64,000 nt of DNA from Bacillus sp. FJAT-27445 (GCF_001510665.1 NZ_LMTI01000005.1:170583-234582), one strand, 5' to 3'. Positions 1-9,437 are shown, counted from the stretch's first letter. Notes: generated from the letters alone by a model not told the origin. Program-made: numbers and translations.

Positions 1-1023
1 CTGTATGATTTGAAAAAAGAAGTCAGCATTTATATAGGCATTCCGTTTTGCCCGACAAAATGCGCGTACTGCACGTTCCCAGCCTATGCCATTAACGGGC
101 GGCAGGGATCGGTCAATTCCTTCCTTGGCGGCCTTCACCACGAGATGAGGGCTATCGGCAGCTGGCTGAAGGAAAAGGGCATACGGATTACAACCGTTTA
201 TTACGGCGGCGGGACTCCGACAAGCATCACCGCAGAAGAGATGGACATGCTCTATGAAGAAATGTACATCTCTTTCCCTGATGCAAGTGAAATCAGGGAA
301 ATAACGGTTGAAGCGGGCCGCCCGGATACGATAACCCCTGAGAAGCTTGATGTTTTGAAAAAGTGGAACATCCACCGGATCAGCGTCAACCCGCAGTCGT
401 ATATCCAGGAAACGCTGAAAGCGATTGGCCGCCATCATACTGTAGAAGAAACAATTGTAAAATTCAACCTTGCCCGGAAGATGGGCATGGACAATATTAA
501 TATGGATTTAATTATCGGCCTTCCTGGAGAGGGGACGAAGGAGTTCACTCATACGCTGAACGAGACCGAAAAATTGTTGCCGGAATCACTGACCGTCCAT
601 ACACTCTCTTTTAAACGGGCGTCGGAAATGACAAAAAACCGTGATCGGTACAAAGTTGCCGACCGGGATGAAGTAGAGCGGATGATGGGCCTTGCCGAGA
701 AGTGGACGAAGAGCCATGGCTACGAGCCCTATTATTTATACAGGCAAAAGAACATTCTAGGCAATCTTGAAAATGTGGGCTACTCGTTTCACGGCCAGGA
801 AAGCATCTACAATATCATCATTATGGAAGAAATGCAGACAATCATCGGGCTGGGATGTGGGGCAGCAAGCAAATTTGTGCACCCGGAAACAGGGGCGATT
901 ACCCATTTTGCCAATCCGAAGGACCCAAAATCATATAACGACAGCTTTGAGCATTATACAAATGAAAAACTGAAAATACTTGAAGAACTATTTATTCAAA
1001 AAAACGAGCCTGCATCGCTGTGA
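1..1023 (+). CDS. hemZ: Oxygen-independent coproporphyrinogen III dehydrogenase HemZ (5'-truncated by window edge)
   Basis: This is the C-terminal part of a radical SAM enzyme. The reading frame is open from base 1 with no convincing start, so the gene begins outside the window. The CxxxCxxC cluster motif (CPTKCAYC) sits just after a YIGIPF strand and would hold the 4Fe-4S/SAM centre. YYGGGTPTS and the IGLPGEGTKEF block are typical of the HemN/HemZ/HemW family. HemZ is about 500 residues in B. subtilis, and the N-terminal third would be missing here. Family knowledge assigns it to porphyrin metabolism; the neighbouring crotonase, yhzD and yhaO match the HemZ context in B. subtilis, which favours HemZ over HemW. 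A hairpin terminator overlaps the stop codon. Confidence 0.85.
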   Translation: MYDLKKEVSIYIGIPFCPTKCAYCTFPAYAINGRQGSVNSFLGGLHHEMRAIGSWLKEKGIRITTVYYGGGTPTSITAEEMDMLYEEMYISFPDASEIREITVEAGRPDTITPEKLDVLKKWNIHRISVNPQSYIQETLKAIGRHHTVEETIVKFNLARKMGMDNINMDLIIGLPGEGTKEFTHTLNETEKLLPESLTVHTLSFKRASEMTKNRDRYKVADRDEVERMMGLAEKWTKSHGYEPYYLYRQKNILGNLENVGYSFHGQESIYNIIIMEEMQTIIGLGCGAASKFVHPETGAITHFANPKDPKSYNDSFEHYTNEKLKILEELFIQKNEPASL

Positions 1024-1037
1024 TGCGGGCTTGTTTT
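1006..1037 (+). terminator. Intrinsic terminator of hemZ
   Basis: An imperfect stem pairs AGCCTGCATC with GATGCGGGCT and is followed by TTGTTTT. The stem spans the TGA stop codon of hemZ. Confidence 0.65.
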
Positions 1038-1166
1038 ACTTCGGGTTTGGATGGTCGTAACTTCATAATGGCAGGATTTAGCTTTCCGATTTTACAGGAA
1101 AATTCTTACTTACTGGATGGACAATCTCTATAATAGAGGTAAGTGAGAATGAAGGAGGCGTTGAAG

Positions 1167-1955
1167 TTGTCATTCAATTTTGTTACAGAAAAAGTTGATG
1201 TTCGTGTCGATGGGCGTGTTGCGACACTCAAGATGAACAGGCCTGAAGCTTTAAACGCACTGGATAAGGAAATGATCAAGGGACTTGTTTCGAGATTAAA
1301 GGAAATCAGTGTTTCCGATGAAATTGACATCGTAATCCTAACCGGGACTGACAAGGCATTTTCTGCCGGAGGGGATATTAAGGCGATGCTCTCCCTGGAC
1401 GATGAGTATGAGTTCCTTTCAATCATGGATTGTATCAATGAACTTGTCATCACTCTGTACAGCCTTCCAAAAATCACAATCAGCGCAATCTCGGGGCCAG
1501 CAGCAGGGCTGGGCCTCAGCATCGCATTGGCGACAGATTATATCATTGCAGACCAGAACGCCAAGCTTGCCATGAATTTCATCGGCATCGGGCTGATTCC
1601 AGATGGAGGCGCCCATTTTTTCCTGGCAAATAACATCGGGGAAAGAAAAGCAAAGCAATTAATTTGGGAAGGAAAGACCATGTCTGCCGAAGAAGCGCTT
1701 GGGAAAGGGCTAGTCCATGAAGTGGCCGCTGAAATGGAATCAGCCCTGAGACATAGGATAGCTGGCTATCTTCAGCAGCCTATTCAGGCAATGATTAAAA
1801 CGAAGAAAATATTCGCCGAGGTAAACCGGCCTCACCTGTTGAAAGTCCTAGAGCTTGAAAAATATGCCCAACGAAAAATGAGGGAAACTGAGGACCATAA
1901 GGAAGGAATTCGAGCTTTTGCTGAAAAAAGAAAACCAAGATTTAACGGGAGATAA
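1167..1955 (+). CDS. yhaR: Enoyl-CoA hydratase/isomerase family protein (YhaR-like)
   Basis: A crotonase-fold protein of about 262 residues. Visible motifs are the substrate-loop segment LKMNRPEALNALD, the oxyanion-hole segment AFSAGGDIKAM and the second oxyanion strand SGPAAGLGLSIALATD. The C-terminal acyl-binding tail ends EGIRAFAEKRKPRF, as is usual. The frame is open further upstream, but the GAAGGAGG ribosome site at 1151-1158 places the start at TTG 1167. It would hydrate or isomerise an enoyl-CoA; the exact substrate cannot be read from sequence. In B. subtilis a homologue sits in the same place between hemZ and yhaO. It is transcribed alone, between the hemZ terminator and the convergent yhzD. 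Confidence 0.88.
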   Translation: MSFNFVTEKVDVRVDGRVATLKMNRPEALNALDKEMIKGLVSRLKEISVSDEIDIVILTGTDKAFSAGGDIKAMLSLDDEYEFLSIMDCINELVITLYSLPKITISAISGPAAGLGLSIALATDYIIADQNAKLAMNFIGIGLIPDGGAHFFLANNIGERKAKQLIWEGKTMSAEEALGKGLVHEVAAEMESALRHRIAGYLQQPIQAMIKTKKIFAEVNRPHLLKVLELEKYAQRKMRETEDHKEGIRAFAEKRKPRFNGR

Positions 1956-2061
1956 ACGAATAATTTAGCCCACTGTGCAGAGAAGAAGATCGGTTAAAGC
2001 GCATAAATGGTTAGTCCATCTTTTCTTATGTGTTTTCTACAGGGACCGTGCCACCTTCAAA

Positions 2062-2090
2062 TAAAAAAAGAAGCCGCATTCCGGCTTCCT
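2062..2090 (-). terminator. Intrinsic terminator of the yhzD-like gene
   Basis: The stem GAAGCCG/CGGCTTC with a four-base loop is followed on the minus strand by a run of seven T. It lies 30 bases beyond the yhzD stop. Confidence 0.75.
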
Positions 2091-2121
2091 GTTTGTAACA
2101 ACTATAGAGTTTTTCGAAAAT

Positions 2122-2307
2122 TCACGAATGGAAAAGAAGCAGTTTGCCGGCCGGGGAAGTACAGCGATGGGCCTTTTCAATAAGCCCTTTTTCCTCCAGT
2201 GCTTTCCGGCCGATCTCCTTGGCGGCATCGTCATTTTCCGCCAGGAATGAATCGTCGAGCAGCTTTTCCCCATCCCGCTCAAATGCGGTCAATTTATAGG
2301 TTTTCAA
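2122..2307 (-). CDS. yhzD: YhzD-like small protein
   Basis: A 61-residue soluble protein starting MKTYKLTAFERDGEKLLDD and ending KLLLFHS. The TTG start at 2307 follows a GGGGGGAA ribosome site; the longer frame upstream has no ribosome site. Length, the FERDGEKL opening and the position between yhaR and yhaO match the YhzD family known from B. subtilis, whose function is unknown. It has its own terminator and is convergent with the crotonase. No membrane segment or cysteine motif is visible. Confidence 0.7.
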   Translation of the reverse strand: MKTYKLTAFERDGEKLLDDSFLAENDDAAKEIGRKALEEKGLIEKAHRCTSPAGKLLLFHS

Positions 2308-2408
2308 CCTGTTCCCCCCTGAGCACTCATATAGTTCTATTTTTGCATATCTTGAAAAATTCCGCAAAGATTCCGCCCAAATCGAGCAAGCCAACACTTC
2401 CACGAAAC

Positions 2409-2422
2409 AGAACGTGCATTCG
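2409..2422 (+). promoter_or_regulatory. Candidate LexA (SOS) box upstream of yhaONM
   Basis: AGAACGTGCATTCG matches 12 of 14 positions of the B. subtilis LexA consensus CGAACRNRYGTTYG. It ends 14 bases before a TAGAAT -10 element (2437-2442), so bound repressor would cover the -35 region. The yhaO operon is recalled to be part of the LexA regulon in B. subtilis. The site is seen; regulation is inferred. Confidence 0.5.
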
Positions 2423-2504
2423 CATTTTTAAGATGGTAGAATAGTAGAAAGAAAAGCCTGAAAACAGCCCGAAAAAGCGAGGACCCTGAAAGGATTGGTT
2501 TTTT

Positions 2505-3728
2505 ATGAAAAAGGTGAATTTCATCCACGCAGCTGACCTCCATCTCGACAGCCCGATGGCCGGGTTGAGGGATTTGCCGCAGCCTATTCTGAAAAGGCTG
2601 CGTGAAAGCACGTTTTCTGCGTTGAAGAAGATTGTAGATGCCGCCATTGCGAATGAAGTGGATTTTGTGATTCTCGCCGGTGATTTATATGACGGTGACG
2701 ACAGGAGCCTTAAGGCCCAATCAAGATTCAGAGCCGAAATGGAAAGGCTGTCGGAAAAAAACATCGCAGTCTATGCGATTCATGGAAACCATGACCATCT
2801 TGGAGGGACATGGGTGAAAATCGTGATGCCGGATAATGTTCATCTATTTGGCGCTGAAACGGAGGCTATCCTTCATAGGGCCAAGTCTGGGGCGGATGTT
2901 TGGATTTACGGGTTCAGCTACCCGACAAGACATGTCACGGAAAGCAGAGTATATACATATGAGAGAAGAGCCGAGGGCGATTTCCATATTGGAATACTCC
3001 ACGGAAATGATGGTTCCAGTTCGGAGCATGGAAGTTATTGCCCATTTACGGTCAGAGAGCTGATTGACAGGCAATTCGACTACTGGGCGCTTGGGCACAT
3101 CCATAAACGGGCAGTCCTTTCAGAGACCCCGCCTGTTGTCTATCCGGGCAATATACAGGGCAGGAATCGAAAGGAAACAAGTGAAAAGGGTTGTTACCTT
3201 GTCCAACTTGGGGAGAATGAGGCCAATCTGGAATTCCTCGAGACAAATGACGTCATCTGGAAAGAAACCGAAATCAGCGGAAAGGGAGCCCGTGACTTTG
3301 ATTCAATCTTGCGGCTTTGCCTTGATCGGAAGGAAAAGCTGCGAAGGAACGGTATCGGGACATTGCTGTCGATCACTTTGAAGGATGTAAATCTTGAAGA
3401 TGGAAGTGAATTGGACAGCCTCTACAGCAGCCTGGCCGAGCTTGTCCAGGATGGAGAGGAAGAGGAGCGCTCATTCGTTTGGATTAATGGGATCACGATT
3501 GAGGAGGAAACTTCCTGGAAAAGGGAAGAGCTCGCGGCGGAGGCCGATTTTTACAGAGAGCTATTTCTAATGTCCGAAGAATTTGGCGATGTAAATGAAG
3601 TGCTCGAACCCCTGTACGGAAGGCTCCCGGGGAGAAAGTTTCTTTCACGTCTTGGAAAAGAAGAGGGAACACGCGTCCTTGAAGATGCGGAGTACTTGCT
3701 TGTTCATCTCTTGAGGGAAAAGAGTTAG
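2505..3728 (+). CDS. yhaO: Metallophosphoesterase DNA repair exonuclease YhaO (SbcD-like)
   Basis: A 407-residue calcineurin-like phosphoesterase. The metal-binding motifs are in order: AADLHLDSP (D11, H13) at the N terminus, AGDLYDGDD near residue 57, GNHDHL near 95, LHGNDG near 168 and ALGHIHKR near 196. The C-terminal half is the variable capping region seen in SbcD/Mre11-type nucleases. By family knowledge it is the nuclease subunit that pairs with an SMC-like ATPase, and that partner, yhaN, starts 10 bases after its stop. Third gene is yhaM, so the yhaO-yhaN-yhaM order of B. subtilis is kept. A candidate LexA box and -10 element lie just upstream. Confidence 0.93.
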   Translation: MKKVNFIHAADLHLDSPMAGLRDLPQPILKRLRESTFSALKKIVDAAIANEVDFVILAGDLYDGDDRSLKAQSRFRAEMERLSEKNIAVYAIHGNHDHLGGTWVKIVMPDNVHLFGAETEAILHRAKSGADVWIYGFSYPTRHVTESRVYTYERRAEGDFHIGILHGNDGSSSEHGSYCPFTVRELIDRQFDYWALGHIHKRAVLSETPPVVYPGNIQGRNRKETSEKGCYLVQLGENEANLEFLETNDVIWKETEISGKGARDFDSILRLCLDRKEKLRRNGIGTLLSITLKDVNLEDGSELDSLYSSLAELVQDGEEEERSFVWINGITIEEETSWKREELAAEADFYRELFLMSEEFGDVNEVLEPLYGRLPGRKFLSRLGKEEGTRVLEDAEYLLVHLLREKS

Positions 3729-3738
3729 GAGGTTGGCG

Positions 3739-6726
3739 ATGAAATTTGAAGAATTGCACATCTATGGATATGGAAAGCTTGAAAACAGGATTATTTCAGG
3801 CCTTGGGGACTTTCAGGTGTTTTACGGGGAAAATGAGGCGGGAAAGTCCACAATCATGGCTTTTATCCACGGCATCCTTTTTGGATTTCCAACGAAGCAG
3901 CAGCAGGAGCTTCGCTATGAACCCAAGGGGGGAGGCCGGTACGGCGGGAAACTTTCTTTGCGCCATCCTGAATTTGGCCTTGCGGTCATAGAAAGGGTTA
4001 AAGGGAAGGCGGCAGGGGATGTCACCGTCCTTCTGGAGGATGGTACCTCCGGCGGGGAAGAACTTTTAAAGCTCTTGCTGGGTAATTTTGAAAAGAGTAT
4101 GTTTCAGGCCGTTTTTTCTTTCAACCTCCATGGGCTACAAAATGTCCATCAAATGAAAAATGAGGATATCGGCCGGTTTTTATTTTCCGCGGGAACGCTT
4201 GGGACAGACAGGCTGGCCAGGACGGAAATCGAATTGCAGAGGGAACTCGAATTACGGTTCAAGCCTTCCGGCAAAAAACCGGCTCTTAACGCTAAGCTGG
4301 CAAGCCTTCGCGCGCTTGAAACGGAGCTTGGCAAAGCGGCAGAGAAAAATGCCCGGTACGGTGAGCTTATCAAGGAACGGGATACAGTCTTGGAAGAAAT
4401 CCGGTCGACTGGGGAAGAGATTCCTGTTCTTGTTCGGAAAGCTGAAAAGCTGAAGGAATGGGAACGGATCGAGGGAATTGCCCGTGAGGAGGCCGCGCTG
4501 GCCTATGAGCTTAGCCGGGCCGAGGAAGGAAGATTTCCGGCACGAGGAATCGAAAGGCTCGAAGCAAGTAAACAAATGCTGACTCCCTACTCGCTGCAAA
4601 TTGAAGGCATTAAAGAGCGAAAGGAACTGCTCCAAAAAGAAGTTGATTCCATAGTCCTCCATAATGGCCTGCTGGAAAATGAGGCAGAAGCGGGTGCGGT
4701 TTCCGAGCTGATCCCTGCCTATGAGCAGTCAAGAAAGGAATGCGCCCAGCTCGATGAAAGGCTTTCCCAGCTTGAGGAACGCATCGAAATGGCAAAAGGA
4801 AAACTGCACCTTGCAATTGATGAGGGGGAAATTGCTTCAATCAATACGGATATCTATGTGAAGCAGCAGGCGGAAAAGGCGGATGAACGCCGAAAAAGGG
4901 CAGCAGCGTTAAAGATTCAGCTTGAGGCTGATTTTCAAGAAGAAAAGGCTGGGCTTGAACAAGTTGAAAAGGAATTGAAGAATGCAAGGGCGCAGATTTT
5001 GCCCCAGGATAAAAGAAGCCATTATGAAAAGCTTGCCGCGGCAGGAAACGAGAATGCTATCCGCGGGGAACTAGAGGCATGCAAGGAAAGGATTGTGCTT
5101 CTCGAAGAGGCTGCGAAAAGGGAAGAAGCCTATAAGAAAAGGTCCCGGATGTCAGGAATGGGAATAACAATCGGAGTGCTTGTCCTCGCTCTCTATGGAT
5201 TCATGGCTAATGACTGGCTGCTGCTTGGAGTAGGAATCATTTTTGCCTGCATTGCAGCTTTCGCATTTAGAAAAGGGATTTTTTCCATCAAGTCCGGCAA
5301 GCCGTCAGCGGAAATTGATCGGCAGAAGGCGAAGGCAAAACAGCTTGAAGAGGAGCTTCTTTCAACAAGGTCGGGGCATGCGGAAGCAGCGGCATTGCAG
5401 CTCGAGCAGGATGACGTGAAGAGGCTAAAGGTGAACAGCCTGATGGCGCGCCTTGAGCAGCAGACTGCCCAATATGAAAAAGTCCTAGCGCGGTTTGACC
5501 ATTTGGAAAAAGAAGAAGCATTGCTCCGGGAACAGGTGGACCTGCTTTGCAGGGAACTGAAAATCAGCAGTTCGATTGGAAAGCATATGCCGGCCGAGGC
5601 ATTTAAGATTGTTGAAGAATGTAAAACCGCCATCCTTGAAAAGAAACGGGTTGAAGGGAAAATACTGTTATTGAAGGAGGGGGAATCAGAAATAGAAGCG
5701 AGGGCTGAAAGGCTTGGACGGCATTTTCCGGAAATAGGGGGAAAAGATATCCACCTTGTTGCGCATACCGCCAAGATGTCCCTTGAAGAGGAGAAAAAGA
5801 AGGCCATTCTGCTTAAGGAAAAGGCTCTGAAGCTCGAGGAAATGGAAGTTGATTTGGCAAAGCTTGAAAAAGAGCATTCAATACATCAACAGGCCATACA
5901 GGACCTGTTTGCACAAGCGGGGGTGGATAACGAAGAAGACTACCACGCCGCCGCCAAACTGGCAATGAAGCTGGAAGAGAAGCAGGCAAGGCTGAACGAA
6001 TTGCGCACTGAACTTTCATTTTCAATTCTTGGAAAAGATGAGGTTGAGGAGCTACTGCCTATTCGGAATGCCTCCGGGCTGATACAGGAGCTAAATGAAA
6101 AAATTGAGTATGCGAAACAGGAAATCAACAGGCTTCAGCAGAGGCTGGCCGAGGTACGCTATGAGGTTCAGGCGATAGAAGAAGGCGGTACCTATTCAGA
6201 ACTGCTCCATTCTTTCAGGCTGGCAAAATCGGAATTTGAAGAGGAAGCGAAGGAATGGGCCGTTTATAAGGTAGCTGGCGAACTTTTGCAAAGGACTACC
6301 GGCCGGTTCAGGGAATACCATTTGCCAAGGCTGCTGAAACAGGCGGGAGTATATCTTGGCTCCCTTACCGGCGGGAGATATCGCAGACTATTCCTGGCGC
6401 CTGCCGGGACCGGCTTTTTAATAGAGCGGGCGGACAATACACGATTCGAGGCCAACGAGCTTAGCCAGGCGACAACCGAGCAAGTGTATGTATCACTGCG
6501 GCTTGCGCTTGCCGAGACGATTTATGAGAAATTTTCATTCCCCTTAATAATAGATGATAGTTTTGTTAATTTTGACGGGGAGCGGACCGCGAGAATGATA
6601 GAGCTTCTGAAAGGCCTTGATGGCCGGCAGGTACTGTTTTTCACCTGCCATTCCCATCTTCTTAGGCACTTCGGTGAAGGGCAAGTCCATCATCTTGATA
6701 AAAGCCATGCAAATATTCAGGGATAA
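3739..6726 (+). CDS. yhaN: SMC-like ATPase YhaN (SbcC-like)
   Basis: A 995-residue Rad50/SbcC-type ATPase. Walker A is GENEAGKST at about residues 30-38. The Walker B-like LIIDDSFVNF is near residue 935, followed by the switch region LFFTCHSHLLRHF. Between them lie long Lys/Glu-rich coiled-coil stretches. A pair of hydrophobic segments at about residues 474-513 interrupts the coils and suggests membrane attachment, a feature of YhaN rather than of classical SbcC. The start ATG 3739 follows AGGAGG at 3728-3732; an in-frame TTG six bases earlier is too close to that site. It should work with YhaO as a nuclease complex. Confidence 0.92.
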   Translation: MKFEELHIYGYGKLENRIISGLGDFQVFYGENEAGKSTIMAFIHGILFGFPTKQQQELRYEPKGGGRYGGKLSLRHPEFGLAVIERVKGKAAGDVTVLLEDGTSGGEELLKLLLGNFEKSMFQAVFSFNLHGLQNVHQMKNEDIGRFLFSAGTLGTDRLARTEIELQRELELRFKPSGKKPALNAKLASLRALETELGKAAEKNARYGELIKERDTVLEEIRSTGEEIPVLVRKAEKLKEWERIEGIAREEAALAYELSRAEEGRFPARGIERLEASKQMLTPYSLQIEGIKERKELLQKEVDSIVLHNGLLENEAEAGAVSELIPAYEQSRKECAQLDERLSQLEERIEMAKGKLHLAIDEGEIASINTDIYVKQQAEKADERRKRAAALKIQLEADFQEEKAGLEQVEKELKNARAQILPQDKRSHYEKLAAAGNENAIRGELEACKERIVLLEEAAKREEAYKKRSRMSGMGITIGVLVLALYGFMANDWLLLGVGIIFACIAAFAFRKGIFSIKSGKPSAEIDRQKAKAKQLEEELLSTRSGHAEAAALQLEQDDVKRLKVNSLMARLEQQTAQYEKVLARFDHLEKEEALLREQVDLLCRELKISSSIGKHMPAEAFKIVEECKTAILEKKRVEGKILLLKEGESEIEARAERLGRHFPEIGGKDIHLVAHTAKMSLEEEKKKAILLKEKALKLEEMEVDLAKLEKEHSIHQQAIQDLFAQAGVDNEEDYHAAAKLAMKLEEKQARLNELRTELSFSILGKDEVEELLPIRNASGLIQELNEKIEYAKQEINRLQQRLAEVRYEVQAIEEGGTYSELLHSFRLAKSEFEEEAKEWAVYKVAGELLQRTTGRFREYHLPRLLKQAGVYLGSLTGGRYRRLFLAPAGTGFLIERADNTRFEANELSQATTEQVYVSLRLALAETIYEKFSFPLIIDDSFVNFDGERTARMIELLKGLDGRQVLFFTCHSHLLRHFGEGQVHHLDKSHANIQG

Positions 6727-6774
6727 AGGGCCTTTGGCTATATGTTATAGTGGTGATAACGGGAAGGAGCGACT

Positions 6775-7725
6775 GTGAAAATGGGAAAAAAAATACTAGA
6801 ACACGAGACAGGGGAACAGGTAGAACAATTTTTGCTGATAAAAAGCTCGGTAAAAGGGATAGCCAGCAATGGGAAACCGTTCCTGACCCTGATCCTTCAG
6901 GACAAAAGCGGAGAGATTGAAGCAAAGCTTTGGGATGCCGGGGAGGATGAAGAGAGGAATTACAGCGCGCAAAGCATCGTGAGAGTTGCCGGGGAAATTC
7001 AGAATTATAGAGGGAAGAATCAGCTGAAGATTCGGCAAATCCGCCCGGCAGGTCCGCATGATGCGGTCAAGCTGGATGATTTTCTGGAAACAGCTCCGTT
7101 AAGCCGGGAAGAAATGGCCGGAAAGCTGACTCAGTACATTTTTGAAATGAAGAACCCGAACATCCAGCGGATTACCCGCCACTTGCTTAAAAAGCATCAG
7201 AATGCATTCATGGAATTCCCAGCGGCGACAAAGAACCACCACGAGTTCGTTTCGGGACTCGCCTACCATGTCGTCAGCATGCTGGATCTCGCCAAGGTGA
7301 TTTCGAACCTGTATCCAAGCCTTGACCGGGATTTGCTGTATGCGGGCATTATACTCCATGATATGGGAAAGGTGCTCGAACTTTCAGGGGCAATTTCGGC
7401 TGCGTATACAGTCGAGGGGAATTTACTGGGCCATATTACCATTATGGTCAATGAAATCGGGAAGGCGGCGGATGAGCTTGGTATTGCAGGGGAGGAAGTG
7501 CTGATCCTGCAGCATATGGTTCTATCCCATCACGGCAAAGCGGAGTGGGGCAGCCCTAAACCGCCGTTGATCAAGGAAGCAGAAATTCTCCATTATATTG
7601 ACAACCTGGATGCGAAAATGAATATGCTTGACGGTGCGCTTGAACGCGTAAAGCCCGGTGAGTTTTCGGAACGGGTGTATGCACTTGATAACCGCTCGTT
7701 CTATAAGCCTGTTTTTCACAAATAA
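6775..7725 (+). CDS. yhaM: 3'-5' exoribonuclease YhaM
   Basis: A 316-residue protein with an N-terminal OB-fold ([18 protein letters not shown], about residues 25-90) and a C-terminal HD domain. The HD residues are in AYHVVSM near residue 164, LHDMGKV near 192 and the later LSHHGK motif. This architecture is that of YhaM, which degrades RNA and single-stranded DNA from the 3' end with metal ions. The start is taken as GTG 6775, five bases after GGAAGGAG; ATG 6781 is the alternative. It is the last gene of the yhaONM group and is followed by a terminator. Confidence 0.93.
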   Translation: MKMGKKILEHETGEQVEQFLLIKSSVKGIASNGKPFLTLILQDKSGEIEAKLWDAGEDEERNYSAQSIVRVAGEIQNYRGKNQLKIRQIRPAGPHDAVKLDDFLETAPLSREEMAGKLTQYIFEMKNPNIQRITRHLLKKHQNAFMEFPAATKNHHEFVSGLAYHVVSMLDLAKVISNLYPSLDRDLLYAGIILHDMGKVLELSGAISAAYTVEGNLLGHITIMVNEIGKAADELGIAGEEVLILQHMVLSHHGKAEWGSPKPPLIKEAEILHYIDNLDAKMNMLDGALERVKPGEFSERVYALDNRSFYKPVFHK

Positions 7726-7749
7726 AAGCCTGGAAACGGGCTTTTTTTG
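7725..7749 (+). terminator. Intrinsic terminator of yhaM
   Basis: Stem AAAGCC/GGCTTT with a short G/C-closed loop, followed by seven T, starting at the yhaM stop codon. Confidence 0.8.
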
Positions 7750-8064
7750 TTTAGCCGTTTGGAAAACTAGCCGGGATGCGTGGCGAAGTAATCGCTATAA
7801 TCCGGGTGTGATGTCAAGAAAACCCGGATGAGCGACAAAGATTTACCCAAAGCGGAAAAGGTGTCGCTTAAATCCAAAATTAATAGGAGCGGTGCACCAT
7901 TTTAAAAGATTACATTATCCTACCTACCTAAATCCAACAACCACGGTTGATAGGCAGTCGGGTTATTTTTGCTGCGTTTTTTCTTCCCTTGTGGGAATAT
8001 TCCACCTCAGCCTGAAATATGAATACAGTAGCGGACAACCATAACAGGGAAAGGAGCAGCGTAC
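7750..8064. other. Intergenic region yhaM-yhaL
   Basis: About 315 bases with no gene that can be supported. A 25-codon ATG frame at about 7828 has no ribosome site. The stretch presumably holds the yhaL promoter; ATA-rich hexamers near 7995-8030 resemble sporulation promoters, but their spacing does not fit a consensus. Confidence 0.4.
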
Positions 8065-8241
8065 ATGACTATACCTCTCTGGATTTATGCAATACTTGCC
8101 GGCATCGCTGTAAGCGCCGGAATGGCAGTTAAAACCGGCAAAGAAGAACGCAAGATTGAACACGAAACAATCGAAAGAGAAGGCGAAATCTATATGAAGC
8201 GCTTGGAACTAGAAAAAGAGCGAAGGGGACTTACAGGATAG
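8065..8241 (+). CDS. yhaL: Sporulation protein YhaL
   Basis: A 58-residue protein beginning MTIPLWIYAILAGIAVSAG, a single hydrophobic segment at about residues 4-22. After it comes a highly charged tail rich in Glu, Lys and Arg that would be cytoplasmic and helical. AAAGGAGC precedes the ATG at 8065 by seven bases. Size, shape and position upstream of prsA match the Bacillus YhaL sporulation protein; its molecular role is not known. It is convergent with prsA, sharing a bidirectional terminator. Confidence 0.8.
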   Translation: MTIPLWIYAILAGIAVSAGMAVKTGKEERKIEHETIEREGEIYMKRLELEKERRGLTG

Positions 8242-8291
8242 AAAAGTACAGTCGAGGCAAGAGCGTACTTCGGAAAATATAAAACCAAAAT

Positions 8292-8326
8292 AAAAACCTG
8301 CGCAGTGATTTCTGCACAGGTTTTTT
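8292..8326. terminator. Bidirectional terminator between yhaL and prsA
   Basis: Stem AACCTGYGCAG/CTGCACAGGTT with loop TGATTT, an A-rich 5' flank and six T at the 3' side. It can end transcripts from both sides. Confidence 0.8.
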
Positions 8327-8358
8327 AAAATGGGTCTTGTCGGCAATCCGCTTGAGGA

Positions 8359-9234
8359 TTATTGTTGCTCGCTTGTTTCGAAGGTGTTTTTCAAGTCTTT
8401 ATCCTTGACTTTTACATTGGCATCCTTCAATTCACGCTGCATGGCTTCATTAATCATTTCCGGAGTAACTTTCGCGGATTTGACTTCATATTCGATATCT
8501 TTTTTCATGTCTTCGTATGATTTCTTTTCCTTAATGTCGGTTACCTGGATGATGTGGTAGCCAAATTCGGATTTAACCGGTTCGCTGGTTTCACCCTTTT
8601 TCAGCTTAGCAGCCGCAACATCGAATTCTTCCACCATTTTGCCGGTGCCAGGCCTGAACCAGCCAAGGTCGCCGCCTTGAGCAGCTGAACCGGTGTCAGT
8701 TGAGTATTCCTTTGCCAAATCTTCAAATTTTCCGCCTTTATCAAGCTTTTCTTTCACAGTCTTAGCGGTTGCTTCGTCCTTTACCAGGATGTGGCGCGCC
8801 TTGATTTCAGGCTTATAGTTATCGTAATAATCTTTCATTTCCTTCTCAGTCACTTTTACGTCCTTGAGGGCCGCTTTTTCCTGGAGAAGGCCGATCCTGA
8901 ATGTTTCTTTCAGGTCTTCTTCGCTATTATAGCCGTATTGCGCAATTGCTGCTTCGAAATTCGAGCCAAGCTCCTTTTTTAACTCGTCAATCTTTTTGTT
9001 TACTTCTTCATCTGTAACTTTATATTTGTCTGAGAGTACTTTTTCATAAACAAGCTGCTGGAGCGCCGGCTTGCCAGCCTTGTCCTTCATTAGATTATAC
9101 ATATCATCTTTTGTAATATTGCCGGCTTTCGTTTCGGCAACAGTTTCTCCGCTGTTTCCATTAGCTGCATTATTGCAAGCAGCAAGGGTCATAACCCCGC
9201 CAGTGAGAGCAAGGGCAAGCATCCATTTTTTCAT
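8359..9234 (-). CDS. prsA: Foldase PrsA, parvulin-type peptidyl-prolyl isomerase lipoprotein
   Basis: A 291-residue lipoprotein. The N terminus is a lipoprotein signal ending in the lipobox LAAC, so Cys20 would be lipidated and the protein anchored outside the membrane. The central parvulin domain (about residues 132-224) shows ARHILVKDEATA, GGDLGWFRPG, FGYHIIQVTD. The flanking regions are the helical chaperone arms. PrsA folds secreted proteins after Sec export in Gram-positive bacteria. A ribosome site AGGAGAG precedes the ATG. Hpr, which controls exoprotease genes, is encoded 1.1 kb away, but this is a separate transcript. Confidence 0.96.
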   Translation of the reverse strand: MKKWMLALALTGGVMTLAACNNAANGNSGETVAETKAGNITKDDMYNLMKDKAGKPALQQLVYEKVLSDKYKVTDEEVNKKIDELKKELGSNFEAAIAQYGYNSEEDLKETFRIGLLQEKAALKDVKVTEKEMKDYYDNYKPEIKARHILVKDEATAKTVKEKLDKGGKFEDLAKEYSTDTGSAAQGGDLGWFRPGTGKMVEEFDVAAAKLKKGETSEPVKSEFGYHIIQVTDIKEKKSYEDMKKDIEYEVKSAKVTPEMINEAMQRELKDANVKVKDKDLKNTFETSEQQ

Positions 9235-9428
9235 GATGTATCTCTCCTAAAAAGTAAATTTCTAGCAGGTTTTTAACCCACATCCAATACTATAACATAA
9301 ATGGCCATGAGTGCCAAAATGTATAGGGTGATAGTAAGTGCATTCCTGTAAATTTATTGAGGGGAAGGGAGTTATGGAAATAAAGAATGAACTAAGGACT
9401 AAAGCCCATCTCGAAAGTGGGGGATAGG

Positions 9429-9437
9429 CATAGTATA
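9429..9437 (+). promoter_or_regulatory. Candidate SigK -10 element for the YjcZ-like gene
   Basis: CATAGTATA fits the SigK -10 consensus CATAnnnTA exactly and lies 30 bases before the ATG of a small spore-type gene. No clear AC-containing -35 element is seen at the usual distance, so this remains tentative. Confidence 0.4.

Noticed and set aside
5193-5807. 204-codon antisense frame over yhaN
   Set aside because: Ser-rich shadow of the yhaN coiled-coil coding sequence; no start signal.
7828-7905. 25-codon ATG frame after yhaM
   Set aside because: Lys-rich peptide-like frame but no ribosome site and no family resemblance.
7995-8036. SigE-like promoter before yhaL
   Set aside because: GAATATT and GAATACAGT resemble the two elements, but the gap between them is 19 bases, too long for SigE.
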